Assembly: GCA_945910005.1 (NCBI GenBank)
Contig: OX246740.1
Span: forward strand, 56,661,221-56,725,220
Direction: 5' to 3'
DNA from: Isoperla grammatica
Taxonomy: Eukaryota > Arthropoda > Insecta > Plecoptera > Perlodidae
Length of the DNA stretch: 64,000 nt
Positions 51,801 to 59,595 of the stretch are shown one piece after another; within the stretch, counting starts at the first letter, position 1; the number at the start of each line of letters is the position of its first letter. A program made the position numbers and the translations under genes. The notes beneath the pieces are model-generated. The model did no database searches. It was not told the DNA's origin and saw nothing but the letters and a program-made list of their open reading frames with translations.

Positions 51801-53520
51801 ACACAGCTTCGTTTGACCTAATCATTTCGACCATCGTTTCCTTCATTTTTGCCGAACATTGCATATCTTTACATAACATCTCAGTCAGGTTTTCTTTGTC
51901 TGAATAGACCCCTACATTCCTTTCACGCACGTGCGTATTTACCAGGTTGTTATTGTCAGCGTACTGACCTACCTTCTCGACTTCCGCCTTGTCGAAGGGG
52001 ATGACCACCTGTGGCGCTGTACCTGCAGTCCACCCCCCTTCGGCCAGGTGTAGTGAGAGATTAGCAGAAGAAATGAAATCCCGACCCAAAATAATATGTT
52101 TACATAACGAAGGTAACAACAAAAATGTTTGTCTGCGCTTCCCGCCAGACCATCTCACATTTAAAGCAATTGTACCCATACAAGGAACTTGTCCAGACGC
52201 TAACTGTAAAGATTGAGCTACGGTTTTGATATTCATACCTCTATCCTGAATGATACTAATAACCTCGTCTCCAAGTAAACTTACTGACGACCCAGTATCT
52301 AAAAGAGCCAAAAACGTGCGCCCAGCTAAACTAACTCGCAATAGAGGCTCACTGCGATCGCTCTTGATCTGTGCAGTCAATGCTTCAGGAAGTACAGCAT
52401 TGTCATTATCTGAGGACTTGGGAGAGTTAATGGATTCTTCATTAGTGTATTGTAAATGTGTCTGTGTGGTAATGTTACTCGCTAGCAGCGCTGGTGCCGA
52501 ATAGCTTTCACGTGTACCTGCATGTTCACCAACGCTAGCAGACGCATCTGCACGGTTGGCTAATGAACACGCTGGCTTTGTATTAGTGTTTAAGTATGAA
52601 TGTGTGGTAATGTTACTCGCTAGCAGCGCTGGTGCCGAATAGCTTTCACGTGTACCTGCATGTTCACCAACGCTAGCAGACGCATCTGCACGGTTGGCTA
52701 ATGAACACGCTGGCTTTGTATTAGTGTTTAAGTATGAATGTGTGGTAATGTTACTCGCTAGCAGCGCTGGTGCCGAATAGCTTTCACGTGTACCTACATG
52801 TTCACCAACGCTAGCAGACGCATCTGCACGGTTGGCTAATGAACACGCTGGCTTTGTATTAGTGTTTAAGTATGAATGTGTGGTAATGTTACTCGCTAGC
52901 AGCGCTGGTGCCGAATAGCTTTCACGTGTACCTACATGTTCACCAACGCTAGCAGACGCATCTGCACGGTTGGCTAATGAACACGCTGGCTTTGTATTAG
53001 TGTTTAAGTATGAATGTGTGGTAATGTTACTCGCTAGCAGCGCTGGTGCCGAATAGCTTTCACGTGTACCTACATGTTCACCAACGCTAGCAGACGCATC
53101 TGCACGGTTGGCTAATGAACACGCTGGCTTTGTATTAGTGTTTAAGTGTATCTGTGTTGTAATGTTACTCGCAAGCAGTTCTTGAGACCGAGAGCTTTCA
53201 CGTGTACCTGCATGTTCACCAACGCTAGCAGACGCATCTACACGGTCGGCTAATGAACACGCAGGCTTTGTGTTAGTGTTAGAGTGTACTTGTGTTGTAA
53301 TGTTACTCGCAAGCAGTTCTTGAGACCGAGAGCTTTCACGTGTACCTGCATGTTCACCAACGCTAGCAGACGCATCTGCACGGTCGGCTAATGAACACGC
53401 AGGCTTTGTGTTAGTGTTTGTACGTGTTTGTGTGGGAATAGGTGTCAAAGGTTCAAGGGAATGCGGATGGGAGTGATCCTGGATCTGACCATCATGAACA
53501 AACGTGGTCATGATGGTCAC
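48895..53520 (-). CDS. pol: Pol polyprotein (PR-RT-RH-IN)
   Basis: About 1541 codons, open from 53535 in the -1 frame relative to gag and closed by TGA at 48897-48895. The codon at 53520 is GTG, so expression is most likely as a Gag-Pol fusion by frameshifting rather than from its own start. Order (residues counted from 53520): a short leader; seven 46-residue repeats (35-356); aspartic protease with LLDTGSS (Asp 408) and ILGRDF (476-481); reverse transcriptase with FLDD (747-750); RNase H acidic residues at about 896, 933, 958 and 1001; integrase zinc finger (His 1141, His 1148, Cys 1178, Cys 1181); integrase catalytic Asp 1210, Asp 1269 and Glu 1304. A GPY/F-like module (RDGPW) follows near the C-terminus. 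There is no chromodomain and no internal stop. The repeat block before the protease is unusual. Confidence 0.95.
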   Translation of the reverse strand: MTIMTTFVHDGQIQDHSHPHSLEPLTPIPTQTRTNTNTKPACSLADRADASASVGEHAGTRESSRSQELLASNITTQVHSNTNTKPACSLADRVDASASVGEHAGTRESSRSQELLASNITTQIHLNTNTKPACSLANRADASASVGEHVGTRESYSAPALLASNITTHSYLNTNTKPACSLANRADASASVGEHVGTRESYSAPALLASNITTHSYLNTNTKPACSLANRADASASVGEHVGTRESYSAPALLASNITTHSYLNTNTKPACSLANRADASASVGEHAGTRESYSAPALLASNITTHSYLNTNTKPACSLANRADASASVGEHAGTRESYSAPALLASNITTQTHLQYTNEESINSPKSSDNDNAVLPEALTAQIKSDRSEPLLRVSLAGRTFLALLDTGSSVSLLGDEVISIIQDRGMNIKTVAQSLQLASGQVPCMGTIALNVRWSGGKRRQTFLLLPSLCKHIILGRDFISSANLSLHLAEGGWTAGTAPQVVIPFDKAEVEKVGQYADNNNLVNTHVRERNVGVYSDKENLTEMLCKDMQCSAKMKETMVEMIRSNEAVFSEKPGKTDLIVHEINTGENKPVRCAMRPMNARKREVLDGIIDKLLADDIIEPCTSQWLSAPVLVAKKTGGYRMVLDYRPLNLRSEVDPHAMPRIDWIFAQLGKAKFMTTFDLSQGYHQIIVAPEDRPKTAFHCHRGVFRYKRMPFGLKGASHSFNRLMDKVLEGAAYKYALAFLDDLIVFSDTEEEHAMHVADVIERLRRAGLTVNPKKVQLCQQRLHHLGHIITPGSVAPEPEKVEAINKFPSPKNIKELQRFLGMAGFYRAFIPRFGTVASPLTYLLKKDVKWQWGPEQKNAFDELRTFIQSDTCLALPNMDEEFTIQCDGSKEGLGAVLIQGNRPISFASRSLTPCEKVYSSTDLEGLAVVWAVNKFYPYVEMSHFTVETDHAALKSLFTMDTPTGRVKRWAMRMMPLDCEIKYRRGSSNLVADCLSRAPLRETSVTNAPSRLVDTLLPISDVEEPTTCLENPFGRLTFQPTVATSCTVAQNTEVDLGDCRTWHTLQRNDPKLADLIAKIENESMVDSAMMLDTDGVLVKYMPSDTDEQCSMARTAYKKVVPNVLRKHVMEALHDNALAGHLGIAKTLQRVCDRFTWTGLRTDVKRYVRGCEICQKTKPRNVKPAGMMESSVASTPASNLSVDLMGPYPSTSNGNKFIFVIIDDFTKWVEMYPLRSATAKAVVRCLMDYCCKYGFVSQIRSDNGSQFVSKQWKDACSQLGIKTRYIVPYRPQGNITERVNKILKQCIVALTTEHKAWDARLPEVGFALRSAVHETTGYSPAYLTLGRELKFPFDSFNETYGGSAEEDHIGKYAKDLDSRLKVARIMALDSSGTAHEIRRTAYNKGRRELQLTVGQLVLRDTHVLSDAAQGVSSRLAKKRDGPWRVEQQVNKNVYCLSDPVSRKYVSTNNVDQLTPFTAQPSWAQPATTVNTFPNKRQPLLPTPRSTTQPVHRYNLRSTTCGKLQPPHAATSELE
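52453..53418 (-). repeat. Seven in-frame 138 bp repeats at the N-terminus of Pol
   Basis: Seven tandem copies of exactly 138 bp encode a 46-residue unit with the core NTNTKPACSL, ADASASVGEH, GTRES and LLASNITT. Copies 1-2 (5' in element sense) carry SSRSQEL. Copies 3-7 carry SYSAPAL, and copies 3-5 have Val where the others have Ala after GEH. The near-identity of neighbours shows recent stepwise amplification. The unit is rich in Ser, Thr, Asn and Ala, with one Cys, and looks disordered. It lies between the frameshift site and the protease. Confidence 0.95.
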
Positions 53521-53532
53521 TGCCCGTTTTTT
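53486..53532 (-). promoter_or_regulatory. -1 ribosomal frameshift signal (gag to pol)
   Basis: In gag frame the sequence is GCA AAA AAC, so the slippery heptamer A AAA AAC occupies 53532-53526. After a 6 nt spacer (GGGCAG, 53525-53520) a perfect 12 bp stem begins exactly at the gag stop: TGACCATCATGA (53519-53508) pairs with TCATGATGGTCA (53497-53486) around a 10 nt loop. Heptamer type, spacing and stem length match characterised -1 frameshift sites. The pol frame is open across the heptamer. Confidence 0.93.
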
Positions 53533-54587
53533 GCCTTATGTGCGTCTACCTTTAGCCTGTCTGGACAGTTTCTCTTAAAATGGAAACGACTGCCGCAGGT
53601 CCAACATTCAGACCTCCTATCCGACACCCCCTCTCGCCCCGTTACTGTTGTGCTGTTACTATTAGTTGCCACCGCCTGTGACCCTGATGCAGTTCCTTCA
53701 TAGTACGTCACCCACGCTGGAACATGGCTGTGCATGAACGGATCGAGAGCTGCAAACCCAACTGTTTTATAGTCTCTTAAATTTAACGCGGAAGATACTG
53801 TTGCCACCTGCCCTGCTACTTGACTAACGCTCGATGCTGCAGTACTGTTGGCGTCGGTCCGTCCTTCCCTCGGCGACCAAGCGAGGCTCGGCTCCACAGA
53901 GAACGCGGCCGGCGGCGGCGGTCGGTACAAACGGTCCTGCAATACGCTCGCTTGAAGCTCTGGTCCAGCAGCCGCCAACTCCCGCAACGAAGCAAATTCT
54001 CTTCCGTGGACCAGTCGACGAAACTCGGGATGCATCTGTCGAATGGCCCGCTGCACCTTCTCTGCTTCTCCGACGTCCCCACCGATCTGCTTGTAGTACC
54101 CCGCGATCGCTTGAACGTAGGCTGACAGAGGTTCGTCTGGGTGCTGCGACCGTGAGTTTAGCTCCATCTGCAGCGCGGAAATGTAGTTTATTGCTCCAAA
54201 TTCTCGCTGCAGGGCATCCACAAAGCGTCCCCAGTCGTCGAAACCCCCGCTGAAGTCCCACCAGCGCCGGACGGCGCCCACCAATGCAACGGGTACCACC
54301 CTCTTCAACAGCGCGTCTTCGTCTAAGTCTTGGGAAACTGCAAACCTCTTGAGCTCTTGGATAAACTGGCTAGGAGTTTTGACGTCGTGGTAGCCAATGA
54401 ACGTAGGTACCGGTATCTTCAACGGCGTCCAGTAGCGTCGCTCGTCTGTCGTAACAACAGCCTGGGCTGGATCACGGGCTAGACGCTCTGTTAGGGCTTC
54501 TCGTAGTCGCTCTGGGTTAGCTACATCTTCAGCTCCCAAGTGCAGAATCTGTTGCAGCAGCTCAGCTGGTAGGCTTACTTCAGCCAT
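53517..54587 (-). CDS. gag: Gag polyprotein
   Basis: The likely start is the ATG at 54587-54585, giving about 356 residues and ending TGA at 53519-53517. The same frame is open further upstream to an ATG inside the LTR (54680-54678), and another ATG lies at residue 17 of that longer reading; I prefer the internal start because it lies beyond the primer-binding site. The central part has a retrotransposon-gag/capsid signature (RRWWDF, DDWGRFVDALQREFG, then a YVQAIAGYY block). A single CX2CX4HX4C zinc knuckle (CWTCGSRFHFKRNC) lies 16-29 residues from the end. The protein would form the particle and package RNA. Its last codons contain the frameshift heptamer used to make Gag-Pol. Confidence 0.92.
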   Translation of the reverse strand: MAEVSLPAELLQQILHLGAEDVANPERLREALTERLARDPAQAVVTTDERRYWTPLKIPVPTFIGYHDVKTPSQFIQELKRFAVSQDLDEDALLKRVVPVALVGAVRRWWDFSGGFDDWGRFVDALQREFGAINYISALQMELNSRSQHPDEPLSAYVQAIAGYYKQIGGDVGEAEKVQRAIRQMHPEFRRLVHGREFASLRELAAAGPELQASVLQDRLYRPPPPAAFSVEPSLAWSPREGRTDANSTAASSVSQVAGQVATVSSALNLRDYKTVGFAALDPFMHSHVPAWVTYYEGTASGSQAVATNSNSTTVTGREGVSDRRSECWTCGSRFHFKRNCPDRLKVDAHKAKNGQ

Positions 54588-54655
54588 TGTCGTAGCTGTG
54601 TCTTGTTGTCCTCTTCCCCACCTCAACTTCATAAAAAAAAACTTCGTTTTATTCG

Positions 54656-54673
54656 ATCCCGGACGAGCCCCCA
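54656..54673 (-). promoter_or_regulatory. Primer-binding site, tRNA-Pro type
   Basis: In element sense the 18 nt TGGGGGCTCGTCCGGGAT lies 2 nt inside the 5' LTR boundary. It is complementary to the 3' end (with CCA) of tRNA-Pro and is the same 18-mer known as the primer-binding site of murine-leukaemia-type retroviruses. This sets the direction of the element and confirms the LTR edge at 54676. Confidence 0.93.
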
Positions 54674-54675
54674 AA

Positions 54676-55045
54676 TGCAACGGTGCGTCGACCAGTTGCT
54701 TGAATATGAAGTGAGGGAAGCGGGTTAAAATATAATTACTTGAAATAGATAGATATGACTGTTTATTAGTAGATAGATAGATGAATGTACAATCCCCTGT
54801 GGTCGACCCGACTCACAGACCATCCGCTTACCGAGGTCTAAACCGACCTCTACGGATCCTGAATCAACACTGACTCCTCACCAGCCGCTCTCTTCACATG
54901 AAACCTTCCCAGCTCCCACCCCGTGTAGCCAAGACTCGCCTCTCACCTGAGGGTGGTAGCAAGACATAGGCGAGTCAAGCCTACACGGGCTGGCTGGCGA
55001 GCCTCCAGCAGTGCAGGCCTATCCCAGCAAGATAGGTGCACTACA
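54676..55045 (-). repeat. 5' LTR
   Basis: 370 bp, identical by eye to 47971-48340. In element sense it begins TGTAGTGCACC and ends CGTTGCA. It should hold the promoter: a TCAGT initiator-like word lies in the middle and no TATA box is obvious. The AATAAA signal is the complement of 54762-54767. Confidence 0.97.
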
Positions 55046-56007
55046 AAATGACAAACACGGGACTGAAAGTTAATATGAAACTAGAGTGGGCTCCTTTAAA
55101 GTTTATTACGGACGTATGCTACGAAAATGATAAATATTTACTTTGGGTTACGTAAGAAATGTGGAATGAAGCGTACTATGGTGGTAACTCTGAATAAAGA
55201 AAAAAAAACAATACAATGATATGACAGTTTTTCATTTGGTCTCGGAAGACTTTTCTCTTTTAAACGCAGCAAATAACGTTACAAGTCAGGTATTTCCTTA
55301 CGACACCACATACAATAATTTGACAACCCGACTTTTCCACCCCGCACGCACTACTGCATAAACCAAAATGGCGTCCGCGGGCCGTAAAGAAAATTAAGCA
55401 CCTCTGCCCCGACAGATCTCGTTTAAAATTTAAAGCAGTGCCTGGCTGGTCGGCCGAGCCCATTACCCGGGGTTCTTTGCCCTGATGAGAATTATACTTC
55501 CTCAGTCGAGGTCCTCGTTAATAATGGAGTGCACGCGGCTTGATTAGAATAAAGCAAGATCTGTGGGTGACGTCACTTGACGGGTCACGTGTCACTTCAC
55601 GTGTCACTTCACGTGTCTCCGCGCGTCATACATGTGTATACAGGTGGAGCAAGGGTCTAACACACACAAATACGTTAAAACCAAACATAGAGAAATAAAC
55701 AGAAAACCTTTGATTGGAAGTCAAACTGCGTCATGACTTCTAGTCCTGGAGTCATTTAATTGTGATTCTAGTAAATACACAAAGTGCCTGATCAAAGCGT
55801 TATCTTGATTTATAATATATAATAATCAAATTCTGTCAGATATAATGAAGATAAATGTAATTTTAATTTATCTTCATTATATCTTACAAAATTTAATTAT
55901 TCTTCTGAACACTTTTGTGCATCTTACACTAGAATATGTAGAAAGGTAAGCTAACTAGTTGAGCTAGCATTTAAAATTATTTTGCGTTAACTCATTTTAT
56001 TCACTAT
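55046..56007. other. Spacer right of the retrotransposon
   Basis: No coding segment was recognised. It includes a CRE/E-box cluster (55568-55615) within a modestly CpG-rich stretch (about 55320-55640), then AT-rich sequence with TTATCTTCATTATATC and its complement near 55840-55890. Confidence 0.45.
55568..55615. promoter_or_regulatory. CRE plus three phased CACGTG boxes
   Basis: A perfect TGACGTCA (55568-55575) is followed by CACGTG at 55586-55591, 55598-55603 and 55610-55615. The 12 bp repeat (CACTTCACGTGT) makes the boxes evenly spaced. TGACGTCA is the CREB/ATF palindrome and CACGTG a bHLH E-box. Binding is inferred from the words only; the array may be a short tandem duplication without function. 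Confidence 0.4.
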
Positions 56008-56209
56008 GGCCCGGTATTTTGACGGGCTGTCTCGATTAGCCAAGTTGCAAAAATATGGGACGTAAGCCCCAAATATCAACGGGCTGCTAAATATTTACTC
56101 TGCCGCTAGCTTGTTTTCATCCACAACCAATCAGAAGCGTGGATTCCACAGAGAAAACCGTGGTTAGCGGCAGGATTGATATTTAGTGCCCCGTCAATAC
56201 TACGGGGCC
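56008..56209. mobile_element. Foldback element containing a SINE-tail-like word
   Basis: The ends are imperfect inverted repeats: GGCCCGGTATTTTGACGGG at the left, complemented at the right by CCCGTCAATACTACGGGGCC. Inside, ATATGGGACGTAAGCCCC and CCGCTAGCT/AGCGGCAG also pair partly. The left part carries TGTCTCGATTAGCCAAGTTG then CAAAAATATGGGACG, similar to the family A SINE tail. No clear target duplication was found. Confidence 0.55.
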
Positions 56210-57004
56210 TAATTGTGTTGTTAACCGTAATCGTAAGTCACGCGAACTAACTTATCTATAGGAAAATACAGTTTTTAAATGGATGGCTAAAATAAACACG
56301 TGTCAGATTTCATGTGGATAGTTTTCTAATCACGTTTTAATATCAAATGTAATTTAGATTATTTTCCTTTATAAACAGGTAAATTCATGTATATGATTGA
56401 AGGCTTTCGCGACCCTCAGTAATTACATTATACGTATTTCGGGGCATTGTTCAGCGTACGATACAAGTGAATAATACACAAGCTGTGTAATTAATACTAT
56501 TACTCACTAATTTATCGTACGGGGCATAAACCGTAGCCTATAATGAATGTAAAGTCGTATCTTGATGTTATTAATCGTATAACGCTACCTGAAACAAGCG
56601 AAGAACAGTTGTCTTGTCTCTATAGTAAATGTAGCTTATTCCGTTGAGTAGCAGCGATGGTTTGGTGGAAGGATCTTTGCGAAAACAAATACGCAAATGT
56701 AAACAACTCGGGTGGGTCTGTTTCGCGAGACGTGCTTGAATTGTCAAGAGGCGAACACAACATGATTCAGGGCTAGACAATGCCCGCAAAGTAAGCTGGG
56801 GATTATACTCCAGTTCAGAGGAACGTGCGGGCTTGAAATAAACTTGGCCGCGCTTTGTAATGATGTAACGAGAAGTATAACGTGGATGTAGTATTATTGT
56901 AGTTGGTCTTTTTCACGCACAGCGAGAACGAGTGCGCTACTGTACTATCTACCCTTCATTGTTTTCATTCGCGCACTCTGGGGTCATGATGATTGTTGTT
57001 GCTT

Positions 57005-57150
57005 TGCGCCTTTGTGATTGCAATCATGCTATATCCGAGACGTTGAGGGGTGACACGTGAAGATGAAAGAAATTACAAAAAAAACATGCTTTATTCAGAG
57101 TTTGAACCCACGCCCCTATAGGAGGCGCGCGGACGGACTCCAATGGTTAA
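57005..57150 (-). mobile_element. tRNA-derived SINE, family A, minus strand
   Basis: On the minus strand a head with ATTGGAGTCCGTCCGCGCG and a B-box-like GTGGGTTCAAACTC is followed by a T-rich stretch, then CTTCACGTGTCACCCCTCAA, CGTCTCGGATATAGCATGAT and TGCAATCACA. The order matches the plus-strand copies. Confidence 0.55.
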
Positions 57151-57400
57151 ACCTATTTGCAACAGTTAATATGTGGATGTCTTCGCTATCGTTAATGATA
57201 ATATAACTTACAAAGTAACTACATTAAAATTATGTAAATTTCACTTTTCATTCAGAATAGGCTACTTTTCTATTCATGTATTATTTTTTTCAATTTTATT
57301 GTTGAAAGTCCTCTCATGCTATACTAGTTTTGTTTCTGTTGTTGTATTATCTTAAATTGCTTTTATTACTACTATAGTTTCATTGCACATTGCATAGTTG

Positions 57401-57450
57401 TATTTATTGTCATCTTTTGTAAATCAGTTTTAAAACTGAATAGGATATAC
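57401..57450 (+). mobile_element. Dispersed retroelement 3' tail
   Basis: TATTTATTGTCATCTTTTGT is followed by AAATCAGTTTTAAAACTGAA and TAGGATATACA, matching the segments at 59391-59450 and (reverse) 38091-38160. Three copies in one window suggest a common retroelement. Confidence 0.5.
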
Positions 57451-58486
57451 AATACAAATTCCATATTTCCAACGATTATTTTTAATAGCCAATAAACTTC
57501 GCAATGCACCGTATTAATCTTTCTCCCGATACCCCCCGACCCGTCACGTGTACAGAGAGCTATAGGCCTGAGCTCTGAAGTCTGACCCCGTATGAGTGAG
57601 TGTATGACGCTACGAGTTACGAGGCAGACAGTGTACTGTAAAGTGCACAATTCAACACGTGTAAAAGTCAGTCGCGTTGCATCTGACACGACAAAAGCGT
57701 TGATCACGCTCAACATTATAAGCCGATGTATTGTTATAGTAACACTGCAGTGAACAAAAAACAATTCTCTTAGAGAAAACGTTCGTACCGGGAGATATAT
57801 TGATGTTTGTTTAAATACATTTTACTGAATCTAATTTCCTGTTTTCGGAAATGAGCTTTTTGAATTGAACGAAGTTTGCGATAATGTTAATTAAATCACA
57901 AGGGAAATGTAGGGTTTATTCATATAATGCGCTTTGCGGCCATACTGGATGTGTTTGTTACAATTGGATGGGAAGTGCATTGTTGCTATCGTTTGGTTGA
58001 AGTTTACCAATTCACCAACAATGGTTTACTATTATTAGTGTTCTGAAAAGCATTACAAACTCTTGTGTTATCCACACTTATGTTTAACACAATGGTTTGA
58101 GAATAGTTCATCTTTACCACTTGTATTACTTAAATGGTTTAAATGGTCTACTTATGATGTAAAACTTAACTGGTTTAAGAACATACAAGTTGTAAAGCAC
58201 ACTGGTTAGGTTCCCCACCCAGAATCCGATTGACGCGTTGTGGAAAACAGATGTCAAAGCAACCGACAGAAAACATGGTGTATACTCTAACTACGCGTCC
58301 AGGCTTCGTTCACTTGTATGGTTGGCAAACAACGTGTGCATCTAGAGGCTTACAAGCCGCCTCTATAAACATAACCAAGCATGTCCACTAGTTCTCGTTG
58401 TTTACCAACAGTTTGCGCTGTTTGCCAAAGGAGCAACATGTCCCTCGTGGTACCGAGTCTCTTGCAACAAATCCTCAGCCCAGGAG

Positions 58487-58608
58487 CTGTGAGGTGCGTT
58501 TAGTGTAGCATTTCGCTGTTCTAGGCTAGCTATATAGCTATACATGACTGTGAGGTGCGTTTAGTGTAGCATTTCGCTGTTCTAGGCTAGCTATATAGCT
58601 ATACATGA
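58487..58608. repeat. 61 bp tandem duplication plus partial third copy
   Basis: Two identical-looking 61 bp units start CTGTGAGGTGCGTTTAGTGT and end GCTAGCTATATAGCTATACA plus TGA. A diverged part of the unit (GGCTAGCTGTATAGCTATAC) follows at about 58632-58670. The near-perfect identity suggests a recent duplication. Confidence 0.9.
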
Positions 58609-58670
58609 CGATTGCAACAAGTAGAAGTTAGGCTAGCTGTATAGCTATACATGGCTGTGAGGTGAAGTAG

Positions 58671-59587
58671 TTTTAACTGTAGAGTGTGTGCGTGTGTTGC
58701 CAATGCAAGGGCACTCCCGTTTGCGGCGTTTGCGAAATTAACTACATATCGTAAAATGTTAAAAATTTCAATTGTTGTATTTTAGACCTTATAAGAACTC
58801 TACAAGACATCGGACATATTTCTTGTATCACATGTTTGTTTTTAAAATGAAACAAGTCCCAAACAATAACCTCGGTCATAAATAGGTAAAGTTTTGAGAG
58901 CCCCGCTCTCGAAAATGTAACCATTTTTGTGTGTTGGTTTTTGTTTATGGCCGTTGTTATTGTTCGTGTGTGCTTGATATACTTTAATATCCCTTGGTCT
59001 GATTCTTTCAACAATGTTTGGAGTGATCATACAACAGTAGGCATGTCCTACGTGTCGCCTCGATCTCAGCTCACAGTGCGTCAAGTTCTCCAGCGTTCTC
59101 CAGGGTCGCCTGAGGAAGCTAATCTCGCTCTCTTTTTAATATCCGTGTTAGTCTTTAACTCAAATACAGAATCGCACAATCTGGTGTTTGCCTGATTGCC
59201 ACGTGAATATTTTATACGAGTTCTGCGACGAGCCCGGCTCTTTGGATTAGCCTGTTCATCCGTTGCTTTATTACATGGAGTGCGCGAGCCCGCGGTACAG
59301 CCGTCTTGCATAACATTGGACTGTTCATTTCCTTGACATACAAATACTGTCATATATATTTCTGCCATTGTTTCATTGTCAATGTTCTAGTTTTATTTAT
59401 TGTCCTCCTTTGTAGATCAGTTTAAGACTGAATAGGGTAGACATTAAGTAAAAGGATAGTGAGTTTAGAGAAGAGAAATTTATTTATATTTGAAGTGATA
59501 CCGTTAGTCAAAGGGTTGCTACATCGCATATTTGCAGGTATTGAATTGAGTGTAAATATATTAAATATTAAACAATTACACTACTGC
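58671..59587. other. Spacer left of the hAT-type element
   Basis: No recognised gene. The frames of 80-95 codons around 58742-59368 have no domain. A LINE-tail-like segment lies at 59391-59450. Confidence 0.4.
59391..59450 (+). mobile_element. Dispersed retroelement 3' tail
   Basis: TTTTATTTATTGTCCTCCTT is followed by TGTAGATCAGTTTAAGACTG and AATAGGGTAGACATTAAGTA. This is the best-preserved of the three copies in the window. What precedes it is not recognisable as LINE coding sequence. Confidence 0.5.
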
Positions 59588-59595
59588 TCGTACTG

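Larger units (their letters stand above)
47971..55045 (-). mobile_element. Complete Ty3/Gypsy-type LTR retrotransposon
   Basis: A 7075 bp element on the minus strand: 370 bp LTR, tRNA-Pro primer-binding site, gag, a -1 frameshift signal, pol (protease, reverse transcriptase, RNase H, integrase), a polypurine-like tract and a second LTR. Integrase follows RNase H, the Ty3/Gypsy order. The two LTRs appear identical, and AAAT flanks both sides (47967-47970 and 55046-55049) as a 4 bp target duplication. No env-like frame is present between pol and the 3' LTR. With both frames open and LTRs identical, the copy looks recently inserted and possibly still competent. The clade within Gypsy was not resolved. 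Confidence 0.96.
56210..58486. other. Spacer without recognised genes
   Basis: It contains a family A SINE (about 57005-57150, minus) and a LINE-tail-like segment (57401-57450). The 130-codon minus-strand frame (57372-57764) overlaps that tail and shows no domain, so I do not call it. Confidence 0.4.

Noticed and set aside
53834..54261. Long frames of 101-145 codons overlapping gag on both strands
   Set aside because: They are shadows of the GC-rich gag coding sequence.
54588..54680. Gag starting at the ATG inside the LTR
   Set aside because: It would place the start in the LTR and run through the primer-binding site. The ATG at 54587 is the more usual position, though the upstream frame is open.
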